Assembly (NCBI GenBank): GCA_937892015.1
Contig: CALAUY010000005.1
Location: forward strand, 1 to 13,569
Source of the DNA: an uncultured Bacteroidales bacterium
Lineage (GTDB): Bacteria > Bacteroidota > Bacteroidia > Bacteroidales > Paludibacteraceae
DNA: 13,569 bases
Reading direction: 5' to 3'
The notes under the pieces were generated by a model. It was not told the origin of the DNA, ran no database searches, and saw nothing but the letters and a program-made list of their open reading frames with translations. Below are positions 1 through 7,670 of this stretch, piece by piece (position 1 is the stretch's first letter; every line of letters begins with the position of its first letter). The position numbers were made by a program, and so were the translations under genes.

Positions 1-85
1 CCCTCGACAGGCTCGGTCGTTCGGCAGAGCCGTACAAAGTTCAAAGTTTAAAGTTCAAAGAGCATGTTAGGAAGGTAAGAACAAA
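1..85. other. Left-edge intergenic stretch
   Basis: No open reading frame can be supported here. It holds a short imperfect inverted repeat (GGCTC at 10-14, GAGCC at 27-31) and, at 36-60, a period-7 A-rich repeat listed separately. It lies downstream of the secDF terminator, so it belongs to whatever gene lies outside the window on the left. Confidence 0.5.
36..60. repeat. Short period-7 repeat (AAAGTTC/AAAGTTT)
   Basis: Three and a half heptamers run in tandem: AAAGTTC, AAAGTTT, AAAGTTC, AAAG. The period of 7 is the same as that of the longer array at the right edge of the window, but the unit differs. Simple intergenic heptamers of this kind can be short sequence repeats that slip. No function is visible. 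Confidence 0.7.
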
Positions 86-115
86 CAAAAAGGAGTAACC
101 CGAAAGTTACTCCTT
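86..115 (-). terminator. Rho-independent terminator of secDF
   Basis: Read on the minus strand, a perfect 10-bp stem (AAGGAGTAAC at 90-99 pairs with GTTACTCCTT at 106-115) closes a 6-base loop. A run of five T and further T-rich sequence follows directly, extending left to about 77. It lies 47 bases past the secDF stop codon, on the right strand to end that transcript. This is a textbook intrinsic terminator. Confidence 0.9.
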
Positions 116-122
116 ATTTAAT

Positions 123-162
123 TACATGCGTGCGCGATGTATGTGCGTGCGCGCGTGTGCGT
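123..162. other. Alternating purine-pyrimidine tract, possible Z-DNA
   Basis: Bases 137-162 alternate purine and pyrimidine without a break for 26 bases, rich in GC, GT and GCGC steps. Bases 123-136 do the same for 14 bases, with a single phase break at 136/137. The tract sits exactly between the secDF stop codon and its terminator. Such sequences are the classic substrate for left-handed DNA under negative supercoiling, which is expected behind a transcribing polymerase. Whether it forms in the cell is not known from sequence. Confidence 0.55.
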
Positions 163-3100
163 TACGCTTTCTTTGCTTTGCGTTTGGCCACGAGTGTCTG
201 GAGGTCGAACGCTATCGGCGAAGCGATGAAGAGTGACGAATAGGTACCGACAAGCACGCCCAGCAGGAGAGCAAAGACGAATCCGCGGATGCTGGCACCA
301 CCAAAGCAGAAGATAGCGAAGAGCACGACGAACGTTGACATAGAGGTCGAGAACGTACGTGACAATGTGGCGTTCAGTGCTTGGTTGATGTTGAGTGCGC
401 GGTCACGCTTCGGATACAAACCATGGTACTCACGGATACGGTCGAAGATAACGACAGTATCGTTGATAGAGTAGCCGATGACGGTCAGGATTGCCGCGAT
501 GAAACTCTGGTCCACCTCCATCGAGAACGGCATGAACTTCCAGAAGAGGGCGTATATACCCATGATTATCAGTGTGTCGTGCGCCAGCGATACGAGTGCA
601 GCCACGGAGAAGCTGAAGTTGCGGAACCGAATGAAGATGTAGAGCGCGATGATAATAAGCGCAAACAAGATGGCCCAAACGGCGGCTTGCTTGATATCAT
701 CGGCGATGGATGGTCCCACTTTCTGTGACGACATGATGCCGACTTCATCGTTGAGTTGCGTCGAGAGGAACTCATCGACTGACACCTCGTTGGCCAAGAA
801 CTGCTTGGTGCTTTCGAAGATGATGTTCTCGATAACAGGGTCGAGATCGTCTTCTGTGTTCTGGATGCCGACGTTGGTGGAGATACGCACTTGGTTGTCG
901 TTACCAATGGTGATGACGTTCAGTCCGAAAGCCTCGTCGGGGAACTGCGCCTGCAGGCCCTCGTTCATTGCCGAGCGAACGGCCTCAGTGCTCACTTTCT
1001 GGTCGAAACGAACAACGTAATTGCGACCACCGGTGAAGTCGATACCATGATTCAAGCCCGGAGTAATCAGTCCGATAACACCTGCAATAATAACCACACC
1101 TGAGCAGATATACGCAATCTTGCGGGCGTTGATGAAGTTGAAGGTCGTACCCTGGAACCAATCTTTGGTGATGTTCGTGGTGAACTGCAACTCTTTGGCG
1201 TTCTTGCTGTTGATGTAACGGTCGAGGAACAGACGCGCCAAGAAGACGGCGGTCAGGAACGACGAAATGATACCAATGATATAGGTCACAGCGAAGCCTT
1301 TGATTGGGCCGGTACCGAAGATGGCGAGCACTATACCGGTGAGAAGGGAGGTGACGTTGGCATCCACGATGGCGGATATGGCACCCTTATAACCATCCTC
1401 GACAGCTTTCTTCATGTTCTTGCCGGCTTTCATCTCCTCGCGAATACGCTCGAAAATCAGCACATTAGCATCGACGGCGGTACCCATTGTCAGCACAATA
1501 CCGGCAATACCCGGCAGGGTCAGAACCGAGCCAAACGAGGCTAAGATACCCATCAGCAAGAAGACGTTGCAAATCAAGGCAGCGTCAGCGATGAGACCGG
1601 GAACGAGTCCGTAGTAGAAGATCATGTAGAGCAGGATGAGCATGAACGCAATGGCGAACGAGATGAGTCCTGCATTGATAGACTCTTGACCCAGAGACGG
1701 TCCGACTATATCCTCTTGGATAATACGCGCGGGGGCGGGCATCTTACCGGACTTGAGGGTGTTGGCCAAGTCTTTGGCCTCCTCAACAGTGAAGTTACCG
1801 GTAATCTGACTGCGACCACCTTGAATCTCGTTTTGTACTGTCGGGAACGAATAGACGAATCCGTCGAGCACGATAGCAATCGATTTACCAACGTTCTCTT
1901 TGGTGATGCGTGCCCATGCCTTTGCGCCCTCTGCATTCATCTCCATCGAGACGTTGGCGTATGCCGAGTACTGCGAGAAGTCGGCGTTGGCATCCGTGAT
2001 GACATCACCTTCCAACGAAGCGCGGCCGTCACGCTGTGCTTTGAGTGCTACGAGTTGGTAGAGCGCGCTGGCATCGTCAATGGACTTGACGGTCCAATAG
2101 AAACGAATCGTGCGCGGCAGAACTTGTTGAGCGATGGCGGAGTGAAGCATCTCGTTGACCTTAGCGGTGTCGGTGTAATGGACAGTGCCTACCACGGGCC
2201 CGCGATAGGCCTGACCGGCTTGATTAACCGACGGGTTGAGGATGAAGAAGAGCGGATGAGCTTTCTTGTAGGCCTCAATATTGGCGGAGTTGTCGGCCAG
2301 TGAGTCGGCGGCAGGTGCGTCCAAATTGGCGAGCAGCGAGTCAACAGCATCGACAGCCTCTGCGGCAGTAACGGGAGTTTGTTCGGCTTCTACAGCCTCA
2401 ACGGGCGATTCAGCAGCTGCGAGGCGTGCCCATTCGGCATCAATCTGGCTGAGCCATGGCAGCACTTCCGAGCACTCGTAAGTTTCCCAGAACTCAAGGT
2501 TAGCCGTTCCTTGCAGCAACTTGCGCACACGTTCGGGCTCTTTCACACCCGGCAACTCAATCAAGATACGTCCGGGTTGGTCCAGTTTCTGGATGTTCGG
2601 TTGAACAACGCCGAAACGGTCAATACGTGTACGGAGCACGTTGAACGAGTTGTTAATAGCCCCATTCACTTCCTCGCGAAGCACTTTCTCTACTTCTGCG
2701 TTGGTGGAGTTGAGGGTCACTTTGTCTTTGAATTCAAACGTTGAGAACACAGAGGCCAACTGGGCGTTCGGGTCTTGCTCTTTGTAAGACTCCACGAACA
2801 GTGTCACGAAATCAGTCTGGCTGTTTTTCTGTTTCTCTTTGGCTGCAGCCATTGCTTTGGTGAAATTCTCGCTGGTGTTATAACCGGACAGTGCGTTCAA
2901 GATGTCAGGAACGCTCACTTCCATTGTTACGTTCATACCGCCCTTCAAGTCGAGGCCGAGATTGATTTCTTTCTCGCGGCACTCTTTCAGGGTGTATCCG
3001 AACCACACTTTTTGGCTTGCGATAGAGTCGAGATAGACGTACTCTTTCGCTTTCTCTCCGTTTGCGTAAGCTTGCGCCTTTTTGTCGTAGTGGCGTGTTA

Positions 3101-3179
3101 CGAAACTGAAGGAGAGATAGAAGGCGCATACCAATGCAAGGCACACTGCCAAAATTCTAATAAGTCCTTTGTTTTGCAT
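162..3179 (-). CDS. secDF: SecDF fusion, protein-export accessory translocase
   Basis: The protein is a 1005-residue fusion of SecD and SecF, the proton-driven membrane subunits that help SecYEG/SecA pull secreted proteins across the inner membrane. A membrane segment lies at residues 8-27. The SecD signature LGLDLKGGM is at 74-82, and the large periplasmic P1 region runs to about 490. Six SecD membrane segments fill about 503-655, with the conserved acidic motif TAVDANVLIFERIREE around D570. The SecF half starts near 685, with HGIDFTGG at 711-718 and YSINDTVVIFDRIRE at 903-917 (D907). These aspartates correspond to the proton-path residues of the family. Fused SecDF is usual in Bacteroidota. 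An Ala/Glu/Asp-rich low-complexity insert occupies about 250-300 within the periplasmic part. The ATG start places a membrane anchor at the N-terminus. The gene has its own promoter at 3252-3283 and terminator at 86-115, so it is probably transcribed alone. Confidence 0.97.
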   Translation of the reverse strand: MQNKGLIRILAVCLALVCAFYLSFSFVTRHYDKKAQAYANGEKAKEYVYLDSIASQKVWFGYTLKECREKEINLGLDLKGGMNVTMEVSVPDILNALSGYNTSENFTKAMAAAKEKQKNSQTDFVTLFVESYKEQDPNAQLASVFSTFEFKDKVTLNSTNAEVEKVLREEVNGAINNSFNVLRTRIDRFGVVQPNIQKLDQPGRILIELPGVKEPERVRKLLQGTANLEFWETYECSEVLPWLSQIDAEWARLAAAESPVEAVEAEQTPVTAAEAVDAVDSLLANLDAPAADSLADNSANIEAYKKAHPLFFILNPSVNQAGQAYRGPVVGTVHYTDTAKVNEMLHSAIAQQVLPRTIRFYWTVKSIDDASALYQLVALKAQRDGRASLEGDVITDANADFSQYSAYANVSMEMNAEGAKAWARITKENVGKSIAIVLDGFVYSFPTVQNEIQGGRSQITGNFTVEEAKDLANTLKSGKMPAPARIIQEDIVGPSLGQESINAGLISFAIAFMLILLYMIFYYGLVPGLIADAALICNVFLLMGILASFGSVLTLPGIAGIVLTMGTAVDANVLIFERIREEMKAGKNMKKAVEDGYKGAISAIVDANVTSLLTGIVLAIFGTGPIKGFAVTYIIGIISSFLTAVFLARLFLDRYINSKNAKELQFTTNITKDWFQGTTFNFINARKIAYICSGVVIIAGVIGLITPGLNHGIDFTGGRNYVVRFDQKVSTEAVRSAMNEGLQAQFPDEAFGLNVITIGNDNQVRISTNVGIQNTEDDLDPVIENIIFESTKQFLANEVSVDEFLSTQLNDEVGIMSSQKVGPSIADDIKQAAVWAILFALIIIALYIFIRFRNFSFSVAALVSLAHDTLIIMGIYALFWKFMPFSMEVDQSFIAAILTVIGYSINDTVVIFDRIREYHGLYPKRDRALNINQALNATLSRTFSTSMSTFVVLFAIFCFGGASIRGFVFALLLGVLVGTYSSLFIASPIAFDLQTLVAKRKAKKA

Positions 3180-3251
3180 TTTATGTTTGTTTTACGTTAT
3201 TTTCAGTCACTCTTCGGTGCGTTCACACCAACATCACACCAAAAAAGCCTG

Positions 3252-3283
3252 CAAAGTTACTGCTTTTTTTTCAAATATACAAA
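3252..3283 (-). promoter_or_regulatory. Bacteroidota-type promoter of secDF
   Basis: On the minus strand, TTTG (3283-3280) is followed by exactly 20 bases and then TAACTTTG (3259-3252). This matches the Bacteroides housekeeping consensus TTTG-N19-21-TAnnTTTG in full. The spacer contains a run of eight A. The transcript start should fall within about 10 bases downstream, giving a leader of roughly 65 bases before the ATG at 3179. Confidence 0.85.
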
Positions 3284-3303
3284 TTTTTTTGCACTTTTTC
3301 TTC

Positions 3304-3332
3304 AAAAAAAACCACTTTACAGCGTTTAGTGG
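3304..3332 (-). terminator. Intrinsic terminator after the regulator gene
   Basis: Read on the minus strand, CCACT (3332-3328) pairs with AGTGG (3316-3312) around an 11-base loop, and eight T follow at once (3311-3304). It lies about 40 bases past the regulator stop and just upstream of the secDF promoter, so it probably ends the recJ-to-regulator transcript. The 5-bp stem is short. An overlapping competing hairpin (3328-3348) uses the same CCACT segment. Confidence 0.65.
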
Positions 3333-3370
3333 CCGTTTTTTAGCCACTTGTGCTTCTTTTTGATGAGTAT

Positions 3371-4063
3371 TTATCCTTCATTTGTCTCAACAATGAGTTT
3401 GTATCCGCGGTATCGCATTGAGAGGATACGCACGGGCGAAAACGGCTCGATATAGTGTCTGAGATGGTTGATATAGACGGAAAGTGACCGTGCGTTGAAA
3501 TAGCTGTCGGACAACCAGACTTGTTTGAGGATGGCACCGCGTTCGACCGATTGGTTTGCGTTGCGACAGAGAATAAGCAACACGCCGTTCTCTTTGTTGG
3601 ACAGATGACGGCTGTCGTTTCCCACACGGAGCGTTTGGGTGACGCTATCGAAATGCATGTCGGGGTAGTCGAAGACGGTAGGCAAACGCTTTTGGTAGTC
3701 GCTCCATCGGTTGAGCATTGCCTCCATTTTGCAGATGAGGAGGTCGGGAACCAACGGCTGCACGAGACAGTCGTCGGCTCCCACACCGTAGAAAGCTATC
3801 TGTTCTTCTTTGTCGAACCGAGCTTGCAGCGCAAAAACGGGCGTATCGCAGATGCGGCGTATGTCCGTAATCAGCTGCAGTTGTTCGTCGGGGCTATCCA
3901 AACCGAACAGGCAGAAGTCGTAGTGGTTTTTAGCAGCGGCGTTGAAGGCTTCAGAGGCAGAGCTGCCATAGTCCACCCTGAAGTCTCGCAACCGCAAGTA
4001 CTCGCTCAACACGACTCCCACGTTCGGGTCGCTGATAGCCAACAGAACAGAGACGTTTACCAT
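3371..4063 (-). CDS. OmpR-family response regulator with degenerate receiver (RprY-like)
   Basis: The 230-residue protein has an N-terminal receiver fold (about 4-120) and a C-terminal winged-helix DNA-binding domain (about 130-226). The DNA-binding end carries the OmpR-family pattern SYFNARSLSVYINHLRHYI and ends RYRGYKLIVE, close to RprY regulators of Bacteroides as I recall them. The receiver keeps the family frame (LLAISDPN, GVGADD) but has lost its chemistry. The phospho-acceptor aspartate is G54, one of the two metal-binding acidic residues is S11 (D12 remains), the Thr/Ser is Q80, the lysine is Q102 and the usual switch tyrosine is C99. It therefore very likely acts without phosphorylation. 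No histidine kinase gene is nearby. The ATG at 4063 is 15 bases after the amylase stop on the same strand, so the two are probably cotranscribed. Its targets are unknown; regulation of the neighbouring amylase is only a guess. Confidence 0.88.
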   Translation of the reverse strand: MVNVSVLLAISDPNVGVVLSEYLRLRDFRVDYGSSASEAFNAAAKNHYDFCLFGLDSPDEQLQLITDIRRICDTPVFALQARFDKEEQIAFYGVGADDCLVQPLVPDLLICKMEAMLNRWSDYQKRLPTVFDYPDMHFDSVTQTLRVGNDSRHLSNKENGVLLILCRNANQSVERGAILKQVWLSDSYFNARSLSVYINHLRHYIEPFSPVRILSMRYRGYKLIVETNEG

Positions 4064-4078
4064 TTAGTCGTTAACTCA

Positions 4079-7000
4079 TTAGTAGCGTATGCCAAGAACA
4101 TTGTACTTGATACCATCGCGGATGATGACGATTTGTCCGTTCTCAATGCGCTTGATAACCACCGATTCCGTACCGTGCTGTACCAGTGTCGTCGGAATGA
4201 TTGAGCCCTCGAAGACGCAACGTATCTGCTGCGGAGCTGCGCCGGTGTTCTCCAAGAGCAGGTAAGCTTGTGCCGCGGGTACGTTGTCGCTCATCGTCAT
4301 GATAGGAGCTTTCGTTTGTGCCGTGACAGCACCGGAAAGTGTGTAGAGTAAGCCCGAGTCGGAGATGCTCGCTTTCGGAGTCTCCTGCTTGGTGCCGGCG
4401 AACAGGCTCTGAACAGGTGTCAGTACTTCGTTGGTGACGTTCAGTGAGTGCGAACCCACAGCGCCCAGTAGCAGTACGCCCGTGTAGGCAGGGATAGCAT
4501 CGTCGGGCATCTCCAGCATCATCACACTATCGCCGGCAAACGTAGAGGCGTAGTACGCATAAACGCTGTCAGGCAGCGAGACGCTCAGCGGCAGGTAGAG
4601 GGTCGTCCACTTGGCCGAATCCAACGTGAGTGTGTGAGTCAGTTCGGTGAACTCTTTCCATGAGCCGTCATCGAGAGATGTGTAAGGTGCGTAGCATTTC
4701 TCTTCGTGTCCGGTCAGCGTGAGGTTACCGGTCTGTAGCGTGTCGTTGGCCGTAGCGTGGCTGAAGATGACGTTGGAGTAGTACTCATCGTTGTGGGTAT
4801 ATGTGAAGAGTTTGTGCCCATCAAACGTGCCGAGCAACGTCATCGCTTCTCCCGGCCATTCTGCGTTGCTGAAATTATCTTCGCGCCACATGTACGCATT
4901 CGCTTCGCCCCAGTCTTGCGTATCAAGGAAATAAACGGGTTTAGCCGTCTCCTCTTCGGTGGTGTAGTAAACACCCACACAAACGCCGGTAGAGCCCACG
5001 TACGCAGGAGTAAAGCCTTCGGGGCAATACTGATAGCCGGAGTTAGGACCGAGAAGCAGTCGGATACGACCGTTCTTGCCGAAGATAGTGGCTTTGTAGT
5101 AACCCTCTCCTGCCTCGTCTTGTACGACCGATTCGGAGTGAACGCCGGTTGTGCGACGTGCCTCAATCATCTGCTTGAGTTGCGCTTTGTATTCGTGCCA
5201 ATAGGGGTAGAACACGCAAGGCACGCCCGGCATGGCGAGGATATAGGCGTTTGCCATAATCACTTTCGCGCTGTCGCTGATACTGTTCGGTGAGCCGCAG
5301 AGGTTGTAATCCTCACGGAACGTGTCATGGTTGTCCACAAACGTGACAGTATATTTCTTGTAGTTGTAGAGCATCGTACTGGAGGCATTGCCCAGCAGTT
5401 TATAGTAATTGCCGTAACGGATACCCTCGTTCATCACTTGGTACTTAGCGGGGAAATCGAACACGTACGTGTTGAACTTAGAGTCACGTAGTACACCAAT
5501 CTCTTTATTGATGTCACCGTCGAAGATTTCCGCCACGGAGAACGCTGCATTGGAGGCTTTGTTGTAGTCGTCCAAGTGAGAAGCGTGGATACCTTTAGCG
5601 AAGTCGTAACGCCAGCCATCGTAACCGATGTACTCTTTCATCCACGTCAGATAGGCGCGGCTCATCTCGCGTACTTCTCTCATTCGATGCGCCCAGTCGC
5701 GCGAATAGACGCAGTTGTACTCGGCATAACTCCAGTTATATTGCTGTCCGGACTCGCCATACGTGTAGTCGTTCTCGTCGGAGTAGAGCCCCGGATTGTC
5801 GCCGCAGTCACCAGCCTGTTCGCGCAGTCCGGCGTTCATGCCGTTCGGATACCCGGGCACGTCGTAACGTTTATAGCGGTCATCGGCGGCACTGATGAAC
5901 ATCTCGTCATCACTCGCCACCCACGATTTGTTGGGGTAGAACGTGCCGTATTCGGCGAAATTGAACGGATCCCAACTGCAATACCCCTCAATAGCACTGG
6001 AGTGGTTGATGACGATGTCTGCCACCACTTTCGCACCGGCCGAATGCAGGTTGCTTATCAAAGTACGCAACTCCGTCTCTGTTCCCCAGATGTTGTTCTG
6101 ATCACTATAGTTCTGCGGGAGGAAACCGGTGTAGTCGGCCGTGGCTGCTGAGGGTGCCAACCAAACGAGGTCGAAATACTGTCCCAGTTCAGCAGCCTCC
6201 GCGTTCAGGTCGGTCCATTGGATAGCCCCATAAGGTGTCCATGGTGTCGAGTCGTTGTCCACATGTGCCCAGTAATAAGCTTGAATGAGCACGTCACCAT
6301 TCTCTGCCGGAACAGAGGTGGTGTTAATCTGTGCGTCCGAGAGGGCATCAGGGTACGTGACGGAAAGGGTCTTAGCAACCGTGTCGAACGTGAAGGTATA
6401 GTTGCCGGCGATGGTGGTTGCCAATGCGGCGTTCTCCCCGTCAGTACTGAAGTCGGCTCCGGCAAACGTGGTGCGGGTTAGGGTCGTTCCACTACTGAGG
6501 TTCGACTCAGACATGCCATTGAGCGATGAAATCTTAAAGTAATACTCTCGTCCGGCTGCCAGAGTAAGCGTGCAACTCATCGTGTTGTTCTCTGCACCTT
6601 GCAACTCGTGGTAACTCCAGATAACGCTGCCATCCAAATCACCAAACACATACCACTTCTTCTCTGTCGTCCGTGGCATCCATGCTGTTCCGTTGAACAT
6701 GTAGTCGTATCCCGGCACGGCAAGAGTTATCGTCTGCTGACCATTAGTACCATCAGCGAAGATGACGCTGTCAGGACATAGGCCGTTATGGTCCTCGAGG
6801 CTCATGTAATAGACAGGACGATTATAGTACGTCTCTCCTTCCAGTTCGTGCATTGCCTTGCCGGGGAACGCATTATAGATGTTCGTGCTGTCGCTCCATG
6901 CCCAGACGTACGGGTTGTCATAAGTGCCCGCATAATAGATGCGCCCTGCATACTCTATCTCCTCCTCAACAGGGAAGATGACCGTCAGGGTCTTCGCTGT

Positions 7001-7636
7001 CGTGTCGAAACGGAAGATGTACTCGCCCTCTATGGTGGTCGTGAGCGATGTGTTGGCTTCTACTGCGCCGAAAAGAACATTCGCGGCCGTAGTGCTCGTG
7101 AGAGTCGTCCCGGCACTGAAAGTGGCTTGGGTTGCGCCAATGAGAGACGCTACCTTGAAACTGTACGTGCTATTCTCTGACAACGTCACACTATACTCCG
7201 GTCCGCTCTCGGACGGTTGCAGTTCGAAGAAGTTCCACAGCTCACCGCCATCGAAATCGCCGAGTACGTACCATTTCTTCTCACTATTGAACGGCATCCA
7301 CGCTGTTCCGTTGAACATGTAGTCGTATCCGGGAACGGCAAGATTCATTGTCTGCAAACCATTGTTGTTGTTATTGAAAATGATAGAGTCGGGGCAATTG
7401 CCGAGATTGTCCTCGATCTCCACGTAATAGACGGAGCGTCCGTAATAGGACTGCCCCGTGAGAACAGTCATCGCTTCACCCGGCCATTCGTCGTACACAT
7501 TGTGCGTACCGGTCCATGCCCAGACGTGTGGTGAAGTGAAATCGCCGGCATAATAGATTCGTCCGGCCGCAAACGCGTCAGTTGCTCCGAAGAGCATGAC
7601 AATCAGCGTCGTTAAACTAAGTAAGATTCGTTTCAT
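4079..7636 (-). CDS. Secreted multidomain GH13 alpha-amylase with starch-binding modules
   Basis: This 1185-residue exported enzyme should cut internal alpha-1,4 bonds of starch or glycogen. A signal peptide covers residues 1-23 (hydrophobic core, AFA before the cut). Two tandem units follow (about 26-222 and 231-428). Each has a CBM26-like starch-binding module (GRIYYAG, VWAW, FPGKAM, PGYDYMFNGTAW) and then a second beta-sandwich beginning KKWYV. The GH13 barrel runs from about 445 to 820 with all four signature regions: DIVINH (D540-H545), GWRYDFAKG with nucleophile D678, VAEIFDG with acid/base E703, and FVDNHDT with D771. A C-terminal barrel cap (about 845-895) and the VFDFPAK segment recall plant-type amylases (GH13_6). 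A third CBM26-like module lies at about 900-990, then a beta-sandwich (1000-1145) common in secreted Bacteroidales proteins. The tail (1164-1185, IENGQIVIIRDG...) resembles a terminal sorting-type motif; export by T9SS is possible but unproven. No lipobox cysteine is present. The gene lies 34 bases after priA with no promoter seen in the gap. Confidence 0.93.
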   Translation of the reverse strand: MKRILLSLTTLIVMLFGATDAFAAGRIYYAGDFTSPHVWAWTGTHNVYDEWPGEAMTVLTGQSYYGRSVYYVEIEDNLGNCPDSIIFNNNNNGLQTMNLAVPGYDYMFNGTAWMPFNSEKKWYVLGDFDGGELWNFFELQPSESGPEYSVTLSENSTYSFKVASLIGATQATFSAGTTLTSTTAANVLFGAVEANTSLTTTIEGEYIFRFDTTAKTLTVIFPVEEEIEYAGRIYYAGTYDNPYVWAWSDSTNIYNAFPGKAMHELEGETYYNRPVYYMSLEDHNGLCPDSVIFADGTNGQQTITLAVPGYDYMFNGTAWMPRTTEKKWYVFGDLDGSVIWSYHELQGAENNTMSCTLTLAAGREYYFKISSLNGMSESNLSSGTTLTRTTFAGADFSTDGENAALATTIAGNYTFTFDTVAKTLSVTYPDALSDAQINTTSVPAENGDVLIQAYYWAHVDNDSTPWTPYGAIQWTDLNAEAAELGQYFDLVWLAPSAATADYTGFLPQNYSDQNNIWGTETELRTLISNLHSAGAKVVADIVINHSSAIEGYCSWDPFNFAEYGTFYPNKSWVASDDEMFISAADDRYKRYDVPGYPNGMNAGLREQAGDCGDNPGLYSDENDYTYGESGQQYNWSYAEYNCVYSRDWAHRMREVREMSRAYLTWMKEYIGYDGWRYDFAKGIHASHLDDYNKASNAAFSVAEIFDGDINKEIGVLRDSKFNTYVFDFPAKYQVMNEGIRYGNYYKLLGNASSTMLYNYKKYTVTFVDNHDTFREDYNLCGSPNSISDSAKVIMANAYILAMPGVPCVFYPYWHEYKAQLKQMIEARRTTGVHSESVVQDEAGEGYYKATIFGKNGRIRLLLGPNSGYQYCPEGFTPAYVGSTGVCVGVYYTTEEETAKPVYFLDTQDWGEANAYMWREDNFSNAEWPGEAMTLLGTFDGHKLFTYTHNDEYYSNVIFSHATANDTLQTGNLTLTGHEEKCYAPYTSLDDGSWKEFTELTHTLTLDSAKWTTLYLPLSVSLPDSVYAYYASTFAGDSVMMLEMPDDAIPAYTGVLLLGAVGSHSLNVTNEVLTPVQSLFAGTKQETPKASISDSGLLYTLSGAVTAQTKAPIMTMSDNVPAAQAYLLLENTGAAPQQIRCVFEGSIIPTTLVQHGTESVVIKRIENGQIVIIRDGIKYNVLGIRY
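6353..7561 (-). repeat. Tandem duplication of a ~206-residue starch-binding unit
   Basis: Residues 26-222 and 231-428 of the amylase are two copies of one CBM26-plus-beta-sandwich unit, offset by about 206 codons (618 bases). Most of the unit has diverged. One patch is almost identical at DNA level: 6675-6725 and 7293-7343 match at 48 of 51 positions, and all three differences are silent (both encode VPGYDYMFNGTAWMP). That suggests a recent duplication, local gene conversion, or strong selection on this segment. Confidence 0.8.
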
Positions 7637-7670
7637 ATATTAGATATTTGTTGTGTTTGTTCAATCGTTG

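Noticed and set aside
2905..3144. Overlapping open frames within secDF and other long genes, on both strands
   Set aside because: They lie in other frames of genes with strong family motifs, have Arg/Ser/Pro-rich shadow composition and no recognisable domain.
3521..4204. A 227-codon plus-strand open frame opposite the regulator gene
   Set aside because: It is antisense to a clear OmpR-family gene, crosses into the amylase gene, and has no motif or promoter of its own.
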